In this document: positions 57,627-64,000 of the stretch, piece after piece | How the letters are laid out: every line of letters begins with the position of its first letter | Position numbering within the stretch: position 1 is the first letter of the stretch | Notes under the pieces: model-generated | What the model was told of the DNA's origin: nothing | The model's input: only the letters and a program-made list of their open reading frames with translations | Databases searched by the model: none | From: Cobetia marina | Lineage (GTDB): Bacteria > Pseudomonadota > Gammaproteobacteria > Pseudomonadales > Halomonadaceae | Length of the DNA: 64,000 bases | Assembly (NCBI RefSeq): GCF_001720485.1 | Contig: NZ_CP017114.1 | Location: 3,596,001-3,660,000 of the forward strand | Direction of reading: 5' to 3' | Translations under genes and position numbers: made by a program

Positions 57627-58334
57627 ATGTCCCGATATACGCCGTCTTCGCCCTCGCGCCGCTCGTTGCCGCGCCACATCGCTGTCCGGGCAGCATTCGC
57701 CCGAGGAGTGAGTCTGTGCCTACTGGCCGGACTGTTCACGAGTCTCCCCGCCCAGGCCCTCAGCCTGCTGGATGAGAATCCGCAGCTGAATGCGCCCGCC
57801 GAGACTTCCGCAGGGGCGCCGCCACCGCCCTCTCCACCAGACACGGTAGATACCACCATGACCGCCGCCAACGTCGACCCCGCCGCCAATCCGCTGCTGG
57901 GCGAGACCTGGAACCGTCGCTCGCTGGTGCTGGTCGCACCAGATGAACAGGACCGTGAGCTGGAGCGCCAGCGTGATGAGCTGCGCGCCACGCGTGGCGA
58001 GATGCAGCAGCGCGATGTCACGCTCTATACGCTGATGGGCACGCGCGGCATCCACGATGGCGTGCCGATGAGCTTCGAGGAGGTTCGCGCCCTGCGTGAT
58101 GCCATGCAGCTGCGCGAGGGCGCGCCCTTCACCGTCATCCTGATCGGCAAGGACGGTGGCAAGAAGATGCAGCTGGAGGGGTTCGTCGCACCGGACCAGA
58201 TCTATCAGGTGATCGACAGCATGCCGATGCGCCAGCGCGAAGCCGGCAAGGCCACCCGTCAGACCTCCTCGGGCAGCGAGGAACATACCTCGCCCGCGCC
58301 GTTGGATGACGAGGATTGGCAGTGGGATGAATGA
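57627..58334 (+). CDS. Secreted DUF4174-domain protein
   Basis: A 235 aa protein. An N-terminal signal or anchor (LCLLAGLFTSLPAQALS) is followed by a 50-residue Pro/Ala-rich linker, then a DUF4174-like domain at about 90-195: NRRSLVLVAPDEQDRELERQRDEL (in part LVLVAPDEQDREL), FTVILIGKDGGKKMQL and IYQVIDSMPMRQREA. This domain is thioredoxin-fold-like in other bacteria and the protein is probably periplasmic. GGAGG precedes ATG 57627. The C-terminus is acidic (DDEDWQWDE). Role unknown. Confidence 0.8.
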   Translation: MSRYTPSSPSRRSLPRHIAVRAAFARGVSLCLLAGLFTSLPAQALSLLDENPQLNAPAETSAGAPPPPSPPDTVDTTMTAANVDPAANPLLGETWNRRSLVLVAPDEQDRELERQRDELRATRGEMQQRDVTLYTLMGTRGIHDGVPMSFEEVRALRDAMQLREGAPFTVILIGKDGGKKMQLEGFVAPDQIYQVIDSMPMRQREAGKATRQTSSGSEEHTSPAPLDDEDWQWDE

Positions 58335-58350
58335 CACGCCTGAACGACGA

Positions 58351-58386
58351 AACGCCCCTGCCAGCCGAGCTGACAGGGGCGTTTTC
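58351..58386. terminator. Bidirectional terminator, DUF4174 / etfB
   Basis: AACGCCCCTGCCAGC-CGA-GCTGACAGGGGCGTT (one mismatch or wobble in the 15 bp stem) followed by TTTC. Between convergent genes ending at 58334 and 58401. Confidence 0.9.
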
Positions 58387-58400
58387 ATGTCTGCGCAACT

Positions 58401-59294
58401 TCAGCGCAGCACGCCTTCCTCGCGCAGCAGCTTGAGGATTTCCGCCGCGCCCTCCTCGGCACTCACGCCTTCCAGACGCTTGCCGCTGCCACCCTCGGCC
58501 TTGGCGGCCGCGGCCTTGAAGCGGTCCCGCGCGCTGATCGCCTTGATGCGTTTCAAGCGCTTGGGACGCTTGCGAGCCGGGGCCACGCTGAAGGCCTCCG
58601 CCACCGCGTCATGGGCAAGCTCACCGCTTGCCAGTGAGGCAAGTTCACCGCGCCGCGCCTGCGCGAAGGCCGACTGACGTGCCGCCGGCGCGGCGGCATC
58701 GACGCTGACAAGTGCCGGCAGCTTCACCCGCAGTCGCCGCCGCTGACCACGCGGCAAGGCCTGCAAGGCGGTGAGATGCGCGCCATCGCAGCTCTCGATC
58801 GCGACGATGCCCTCCACCAGCGGCCAGCCGAGGCTCTCCGCCAGCAGATGCGGCAGCAGGCCACTGCCCTCGCCGGTCTCACTCTGGCCACCGCACACCA
58901 CCAGCTGCGGTGCCGCCTGCTTGAGGCGCGTCACCAACAGCGGCCAGACATCGACGACGTATTGACTGTCAGAAGCTTCAAGCGAATCAACAGCCTTGAG
59001 CGAATCGGGAGCCACCAGTGTGAGTGACTCCAGGCCCATGCCCAGATAACCGCGCAGTGCCTGGTCCTGCTCGCTGCCGGGCGCGATCTTGCTGCCACTG
59101 GCGTGCCAGGCGCTGAGGCTGACGGCACCGGGTGCCGACTGGCGCTCCAATGCCAGACACAGCTCCAGCGCGCGAGCGTCCTGCTCGGCGCGCCGCAGAC
59201 GCCCCGAGACCGGATGCTGCCCCAGCGATACCAGACTCACGACCTCAAGCGGCGCCGAGGCCTGCTGCGCAACAGACGAATGATCTGCCTTCAT
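58401..59294 (-). CDS. etfB: Electron transfer flavoprotein beta subunit (dimethylglycine pathway)
   Basis: A 297 aa ETF beta subunit. Typical parts: the N-terminal VVSLVSLGQHPVSGRLRRAEQD (in part), LTRLKQAAPQLVVCGGQSETGEGSGLLPHLLAESLG (of which VVCGGQSETGEGSG binds the cofactor) and RRLRVKLPALVSVD. The long basic C-terminal segment (RKRPKRLKRIKAISARDR) is larger than in housekeeping ETFs. It is 33 bp after etfA and belongs to the dgcA-dgcB-etfA-etfB run, so it should take electrons from DgcA/DgcB to quinone. Confidence 0.9.
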   Translation of the reverse strand: MKADHSSVAQQASAPLEVVSLVSLGQHPVSGRLRRAEQDARALELCLALERQSAPGAVSLSAWHASGSKIAPGSEQDQALRGYLGMGLESLTLVAPDSLKAVDSLEASDSQYVVDVWPLLVTRLKQAAPQLVVCGGQSETGEGSGLLPHLLAESLGWPLVEGIVAIESCDGAHLTALQALPRGQRRRLRVKLPALVSVDAAAPAARQSAFAQARRGELASLASGELAHDAVAEAFSVAPARKRPKRLKRIKAISARDRFKAAAAKAEGGSGKRLEGVSAEEGAAEILKLLREEGVLR

Positions 59295-59327
59295 GTCCTT
59301 CTCCTTTCTCCTGTCGCAGGCGCGAGT

Positions 59328-60842
59328 TCAGGCCGCGTCGGCGGCAAGCGTGGCGGATGACGGGCTGGATGACGGGTTGGAGGACGGGTTGGAGGACATG
59401 GCGGGCGCAGTAGACGACTGACCCGCCGCCGAGGCACCACCTGCCGCCTGGGCGTCACCACCGGCACCGCGTTCGGCCTCGAGCTGCTGACAGAGACTGG
59501 CGAGGATCGCCCCGGCATCGCCGATCACCGACAGATCCGCGCGCTTGACCATGTCACAGCCGCCATCGAGATTGATCGCCACCACCTTGTCGCAGCGCTG
59601 GATGCCCTGCAGATGCTGGATGGCCCCCGAGATGCCCACCGCCACGTACACCCGCGCCGTCACCCAGGTACCGGTGGCACCGACCTGACGGGCACGCGGC
59701 ATGAAGCCGTCATCCACCGCCACCCGCGAGGCGCCTTCGGTGGCGCCCAGCAGACTGGCGGCACGGTGGAAGCCATCCCAGTCGCGAATGCCGTTGCCCG
59801 CCGAGAGAATGAATTCGGCCTCGCCCAGCGCGATCGCGGAGGGATCGACCGCCACCGGGCCAAGATCCTCGATCACGTCTGGCACGGCGTGCGCGGTGCT
59901 GGCTGCCTCCCACTCAAGCGGCAGCGCGGCGTGGCGCACATCTTCCACCGGCTCGGCGCATTCCGCCTCGCACAGCAGGATACGGGTCAGCGCGCGGGTC
60001 AGGTCCTGCTGACCATTGCCGCTGCGCCCGGTGACGTTCACCTCGGCAAGCTCGCCACGCCCGATGGCCGCAAGCTCGCCCTCGAGTTGATAGACATTGC
60101 CGCTGGGCCGCGCCAGCGCATCGCCCGTGCACAGCAGGCGCGCACCGAGACGTCGGCCACGCTCACCGCCGCCAGTGCGGGATTCCGGCAGCAACCACAG
60201 CCGTGGTGCCAGGCGTGTATCAATGGCCTCAAGCTCCGCCAGCTGGGCCAGCGGCGCGTAACCATCGTGGACACTGTCGGCAAAGTGCAGCCAGCGATCG
60301 GCACCTGCCGCACCGAGTCCGACACTGTCGGCGGCGTCACCCTCCTCGCGCAAGGTGCCGAAGGTGACGGCCAACACCGCCCCCTGATGGGCGGGGTCGG
60401 CATCGGCGATCTGACGCGCCAGCCCCAGCACATCGCGGTCGTGGCTCGAGAGTCGCCCGCCGGTCATGTCCGGCACCACCGCGATCAGGAAGGCGGGTGA
60501 TGCGATCTCGACCAGCGGCAGCACGCGCGCCTTGGCAACGACGGCGGCCTGACCGGCACCTGCCGCGACAGGCCCGGAGCGGCCACTGCGATCGATGCGC
60601 TTGCGGCCATTGGCGGCGATGAAGTGGCCGACGTGGGGATTGCGACGCATCACGCCCTTCGGGCCCATCCAGCGCTCCTGAGGAGTGGCCGCGCCTCGGC
60701 CCAGCGCCTGCAGCGCGCTGAGATGCTCCGGGTGCAGACGATTGCGTGCCTGCTGCTCCAGGCGCGGGTCACGGCGTGGCAGTGGCTCGCGCTCGGATGG
60801 GTGTGGATGCTCGGTTGCTTGTGGATCGACGGGGATCGTCAT
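59328..60842 (-). CDS. etfA: Electron transfer flavoprotein alpha subunit, extended
   Basis: A 504 aa ETF alpha subunit, larger than the usual 310-330 aa. The C-terminal FAD domain is clear: ILSAGNGIRDWDGFHRAASLLGA (in part), SRVAVDDGFMPRARQVGATGTWV (RQVGATG), VYVAVGISGAIQHLQGIQRCDKVVAIN (shown as AVGISGAIQHLQGI). The N-terminal 100 residues are a basic extension (ERWMGPKGVMRRNPHVGHFI, in part), which also occurs in betaine-pathway EtfA proteins. The last 35 residues are Ser/Pro/Asn-rich (NPSSNPSSSPSS). Overlaps dgcB by 4 nt. Confidence 0.9.
   Translation of the reverse strand: MTIPVDPQATEHPHPSEREPLPRRDPRLEQQARNRLHPEHLSALQALGRGAATPQERWMGPKGVMRRNPHVGHFIAANGRKRIDRSGRSGPVAAGAGQAAVVAKARVLPLVEIASPAFLIAVVPDMTGGRLSSHDRDVLGLARQIADADPAHQGAVLAVTFGTLREEGDAADSVGLGAAGADRWLHFADSVHDGYAPLAQLAELEAIDTRLAPRLWLLPESRTGGGERGRRLGARLLCTGDALARPSGNVYQLEGELAAIGRGELAEVNVTGRSGNGQQDLTRALTRILLCEAECAEPVEDVRHAALPLEWEAASTAHAVPDVIEDLGPVAVDPSAIALGEAEFILSAGNGIRDWDGFHRAASLLGATEGASRVAVDDGFMPRARQVGATGTWVTARVYVAVGISGAIQHLQGIQRCDKVVAINLDGGCDMVKRADLSVIGDAGAILASLCQQLEAERGAGGDAQAAGGASAAGQSSTAPAMSSNPSSNPSSSPSSATLAADAA
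59356..59403. repeat. 12 bp coding tandem repeats in the etfA tail
   Basis: GATGACGGGCTG, GATGACGGGTTG, GAGGACGGGTTG at 59356, 59368 and 59380, then a degenerate unit to 59403. On the coding (minus) strand they spell Ser-Ser-Asn/Ser-Pro repeats at the C-terminus of EtfA. Confidence 0.88.
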
Positions 60843-63025
60843 GCCGCCACCTCCGCGTCAGTGGGCTGCGTGAACAAGCCCTGAGTGGACGCATCCGCTA
60901 CCAGCGCCCGCGCCATCAGCTCCGCCAGATCCAGCACCTGGGGTTCGGCTTCACCGGCCGGCGCCACCACGCCTTCCAGCATCGCGGTGCACTGCGGGCA
61001 GCCCACCGCCACTACCTCGGCGCCGGTCTCGCGCACGTCACCCATGCGCATGTCGGGGATACGCTGCTTGCCGGGGATGTCCGTCACTGGCGCGCCACCG
61101 CCGCCACCACAGCAACGTGAGCGGAAGCCGGAGCGCTGCATCTCGCGCACTTCAAGACCCAGCGCCGCCAGCAAGGTGCGCGGCGCCTCGAATTCCCCGT
61201 TGTAGCGACCCAGATAGCAGGGGTCATGCCAGGTGACCGAGCCGAGCGTGGCCAGCTTGCTGGCATCCAGACTCAGACGTCCCGCCGCCAGCATCTCGTT
61301 CATGTAGCTGGTGTGGTGATTGACGAGGTAGTCGCCACCGAAGGCGGCATATTCACGTCCCAGCACATGGAAGCTGTGCGGATCGCAGGTGATGATGCGC
61401 ACGAAGCGGTACTTCGACAGGGTGGCGATATTGCGTGTGGCCAGCGACTGGAAGGTCGCCTCGTCACCCAGACGGCGTGCCACGTCTCCACTGTCACGCT
61501 CCTCGGCACCGAGGATGGCGAAATCGACCCTGGCCGCGCGCAGCACCTGCACGAAGGCGCGCAGCGTGCGCTGGTTGCGCATGTCGAAGGCACCATCGCC
61601 CAGCCACAGCAGCGCTTCCACCGGACGTGGATCACGCGCCGCTTCCCGAGCGGCCTGAACCTCGGCGATGCGCGGCAGGTCAAGATCCGCCGCCCAGTGC
61701 AGGCGCGCCTCGAGCGCGAAACCGCCCGGATTGTCGGTGGCGATGAGATTGTCGAGCACCTCGACGCCCTTGCCCGGGGTCGCGCCCTGCTCCAGCGTCA
61801 TGTGACGCCGCATGTCGACGATGGCATCGACGTGCTCGATCATCATCGGGCACTCCTCGGCGCAGGCACGACAGGTGGTGCAGGCCCACAGGGTTTCCGG
61901 CTCGACCAGTACCGTGAATTCATGATTTAGCTTGTCGGAGTCACTTTTCGTACCAGAAGCGTCCTGCTCACCAGCCGCCTTGATCTGGATCGGCCCGGAT
62001 GACGCTGCCTGAGTTGCCGGGCGAGCATGCGGAGAGGCCCCGACGATGGCCTGCTGCGGGCCGCCGCCATGCTGGCCGGGCGCGCGCTTCGGCTCATCGC
62101 CCGGATAGGGCGAACCAGCGTAGGCGGCATCGCTGCCACCGGCCATGCCCACCACCATGTCCTGGATCAGCTTCTTGGGATTGAGCGGCTGACCGGCCGC
62201 GAAGGCCGGACACACCGCTTCACAGCGCCCGCATTGCACGCAGGCATCGAAGCCCAGCAGCTGACGCCAGTTGAAGTCGGCAGGCTTGCCGACGCCCAGC
62301 GGTGCCTCGGGATCGGAAAGATCCAGCGGCAGCAGCGCGCTGTCGCGGATGCCAGCGCTGTCACGGGTGCTGAAACGTGCCGGACGCCGATGGAAGGCCA
62401 GATGCAGCGCGCCCGCGAAGGCATGCTTCATCGGCCCGGTGATGCGCGAGCCGCCACCGGTCATGCCGACGATCATCTCGAGCAGCCCCCAGGCGATCCC
62501 CGCCACCAGCACCAGCCCGAGGATACCGCCGGAGATCATGCCGCCGACGCCATCCGGCAGCACCAGTGACAGACTCATCACGAACAGGCTAGCGGAGAAC
62601 GCCAGCAGGCTTTTTGGCAGACGCATCCACGGACCACGCGACAGGCGCGCCGGCGGGTCGAGACGACGACGACGCACGAACAGCGCACCAGCGAACATCG
62701 CGCCACTGGCCAGCAGCAGCAAGACGCCCAGCCAGGCGGAGTCGATGCCGAAGCCGTAGACCACCACCATCAGCAGCGCTGCGGCCACGAAGCCACCTCC
62801 GGTGGCGACGTGGGTATTGGCCATGTAGCGGTCCCGCGCGACCACGTGGTGCAGGTCCACCCCGTAGCGGCGCGGCACCTTGGCCAGGCTCGCGATCAGC
62901 TCTCCCACGCTCATGGACGTGGCATCCGCCCGCCCCTGGCGCCACAGGCCGATGCGCTTGACCGCACCGATGGCGGCCAGCGCCAAGGCGGCGAAGATCA
63001 ACACCGACAACACTGTTTCGTTCAT
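60839..63025 (-). CDS. dgcB: Dimethylglycine catabolism iron-sulfur protein DgcB
   Basis: A 728 aa membrane-anchored electron carrier. The N-terminal 200 residues contain five to six membrane helices (VLSVLIFAALALAAIGAV, shown in part). Two 4Fe-4S motifs follow: CVQCGRCEAVCP (about 268-279) and CTTCRACAEECP (about 388-399), separated by an acidic, Gly/Ala-rich linker of about 100 residues. A CCG-type domain ends the protein (HDPCYLGRYNGEFEAPR, SRCCGGGGGAP). It should pass electrons from DgcA to ETF or quinone during dimethylglycine oxidation. GGAGG precedes ATG 63025; the frame to 63073 is unsupported. Confidence 0.93.
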   Translation of the reverse strand: MNETVLSVLIFAALALAAIGAVKRIGLWRQGRADATSMSVGELIASLAKVPRRYGVDLHHVVARDRYMANTHVATGGGFVAAALLMVVVYGFGIDSAWLGVLLLLASGAMFAGALFVRRRRLDPPARLSRGPWMRLPKSLLAFSASLFVMSLSLVLPDGVGGMISGGILGLVLVAGIAWGLLEMIVGMTGGGSRITGPMKHAFAGALHLAFHRRPARFSTRDSAGIRDSALLPLDLSDPEAPLGVGKPADFNWRQLLGFDACVQCGRCEAVCPAFAAGQPLNPKKLIQDMVVGMAGGSDAAYAGSPYPGDEPKRAPGQHGGGPQQAIVGASPHARPATQAASSGPIQIKAAGEQDASGTKSDSDKLNHEFTVLVEPETLWACTTCRACAEECPMMIEHVDAIVDMRRHMTLEQGATPGKGVEVLDNLIATDNPGGFALEARLHWAADLDLPRIAEVQAAREAARDPRPVEALLWLGDGAFDMRNQRTLRAFVQVLRAARVDFAILGAEERDSGDVARRLGDEATFQSLATRNIATLSKYRFVRIITCDPHSFHVLGREYAAFGGDYLVNHHTSYMNEMLAAGRLSLDASKLATLGSVTWHDPCYLGRYNGEFEAPRTLLAALGLEVREMQRSGFRSRCCGGGGGAPVTDIPGKQRIPDMRMGDVRETGAEVVAVGCPQCTAMLEGVVAPAGEAEPQVLDLAELMARALVADASTQGLFTQPTDAEVAA

Positions 63026-63057
63026 AGCCAAACCTCCCACCGATGTGTCAGACGCGA

Positions 63058-64000
63058 TCAGAAATCCTTGCACAGGCGCAGGGCGTCATAGATGGCGGCG
63101 TGGGTGTTGCGCGGTGCATTGCAGTCGCCGAGACGGAACAGCAGGTAATCATCCCCATCGGTGGCCTGACTCAGGCACGGCTGCGGCTTGATGGCGTAGA
63201 GCGACTCGACGTCGATCTGGCCCTTGTTGAGCGAGCCATCCTTGAAGGCGTAGTAGAGCGCTTCATCGGGGCGCACGCCGTTCTCGACCACGATCTGGTC
63301 GACGACGCGTTCTTCCAGCGTGCCGGTGTATTCATTCTCGAGCACCGCCACCAGTCCCTCGCCTTCGCGGTAGACCTCATGCAGCACCATGTCGGAGGTC
63401 ATCACGACTTCCTTGGCATACAGGCTGCGGTAATAGGTCGGGAAGGTGGTGCCGCCGACCGCCGCCCCCGGCTTGATGTCATCGGTGACGATCTCGACCC
63501 TGGCGCCCTTGGTGGCCAGATAATCGGCCACCGAGACACCGGAGAATTCGCAGATGCTGTCGTAGATCAGCACGTTGCTGCCCGGCGCGACACGCCCGTC
63601 CAGCACGTCCCAGGAAGAGACGATCAGGCTCTTGGCCGGGTCCTCGTCGTAGCCCCAGGATTCGAACTGCTCCATGAACGGACGGCCGCCCACCGCCAGG
63701 ATCACCACGTCAGCGCGCAGGTCACGGATGGTCGCTTCATCGGCGCGGGTGCCCAGGCGCAGGTCGACCTTCAGACGCGCCAGCTCCAGCTGATACCAGC
63801 GGGTGATACCGGCGATCTGGTCACGCTGCGGCGCCTTGGAAGCCGTGGTGATCTGGCCACCCAGCTCTTCCTTCGCCTCGAAGAGCGTCACGGCATGGCC
63901 ACGCTCGGCACACACGCGGGCCGCTTCCATGCCGGCCGGACCGCCGCCGACGATGACGACCTTGCGCACCGGACCGCTGGTCTTCTCGATCTCGTGCGGC
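63058..64000 (-). CDS. dgcA: Dimethylglycine dehydrogenase-type flavoprotein DgcA, C-terminal part
   Basis: The C-terminal 313 codons of a protein whose N-terminus lies right of the window. A Rossmann FAD motif VVIVGGGPAGMEAARVCAERG (about the first 20 codons of the full frame here, shown as VIVGGGPAGMEAARVC) and the second NAD-binding GSNVLIYDSICEFSGVSVADYLA region fit the old-yellow-enzyme/2,4-dienoyl-CoA reductase-like family that includes DgcA. The missing part would be the FMN TIM barrel. It demethylates dimethylglycine to sarcosine. It is 32 bp upstream of dgcB and probably the first or second gene of the operon. Confidence 0.88.
   Translation of the reverse strand, partial: PHEIEKTSGPVRKVVIVGGGPAGMEAARVCAERGHAVTLFEAKEELGGQITTASKAPQRDQIAGITRWYQLELARLKVDLRLGTRADEATIRDLRADVVILAVGGRPFMEQFESWGYDEDPAKSLIVSSWDVLDGRVAPGSNVLIYDSICEFSGVSVADYLATKGARVEIVTDDIKPGAAVGGTTFPTYYRSLYAKEVVMTSDMVLHEVYREGEGLVAVLENEYTGTLEERVVDQIVVENGVRPDEALYYAFKDGSLNKGQIDVESLYAIKPQPCLSQATDGDDYLLFRLGDCNAPRNTHAAIYDALRLCKDF

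Overview
The window is a GC-rich (about 60-63 percent by eye) gammaproteobacterial chromosome segment. Gene content and style point to a marine or halophilic Halomonadaceae member such as Cobetia or Halomonas: glycine betaine catabolism, BCCT and NhaC transporters, two secreted PRC-barrel proteins, a hydroxamate siderophore locus and a cytochrome bo3 oxidase. The genus is an inference, as no rRNA is present. Both ends cut genes: sbcC at the left and dgcA at the right.

Left part (1-13.5 kb): housekeeping and stress genes. These are the sbcC end, endonuclease V (nfi), a secreted PRC-barrel protein, a CsdA/DeaD-type RNA helicase, a YaiI-family protein, a glutathionyl-hydroquinone reductase under a LysR regulator, an M23 peptidoglycan hydrolase (mepM type), three small zinc-ribbon proteins in a row, a second PRC-barrel protein with an LEA-like tail, and a CAU-anticodon tRNA.

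Iron block (14.3-27.7 kb, all on +): a TonB-dependent receptor, a desferrioxamine-type siderophore operon (dfoJ, dfoA and dfoC, the last a natural fusion of acyltransferase and NIS synthetase), a FecI-like sigma factor with no FecR beside it, and a fhuC-fhuD-fhuB importer. Two Fur-box-like sites lie before the receptor and before the sigma gene. Together they make, export-independent, a complete synthesis and re-uptake unit for a ferrioxamine-like siderophore (the exporter is not visible).

Betaine block (27.7-64 kb): nearly every step of glycine betaine oxidation is here, in several transcription units. gbcA/gbcB (divergent) take betaine to dimethylglycine. dgcA-dgcB-etfA-etfB take dimethylglycine to sarcosine. 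glyA-soxB-soxD-soxA-soxG-purU take sarcosine to glycine and serine and release formate from the one-carbon pool. A two-gene NAD-dependent formate dehydrogenase (with a fused diaphorase subunit) can burn that formate to CO2. A BCCT transporter divergent from it could import the betaine. cyoABCDE, a bo3 quinol oxidase, sits inside this block and could accept the quinol produced by the ETF/DgcB route. AEC and NhaC transporters, a flavin-reductase-like protein and two small secreted proteins (DUF4168 and DUF4174) fill the gaps.

Intergenic DNA is rich in strong hairpins and, unusually, in short perfect or near-perfect tandem repeats of 13-20 bp at five separate gaps. No CRISPR array, insertion sequence, prophage or rRNA was seen.
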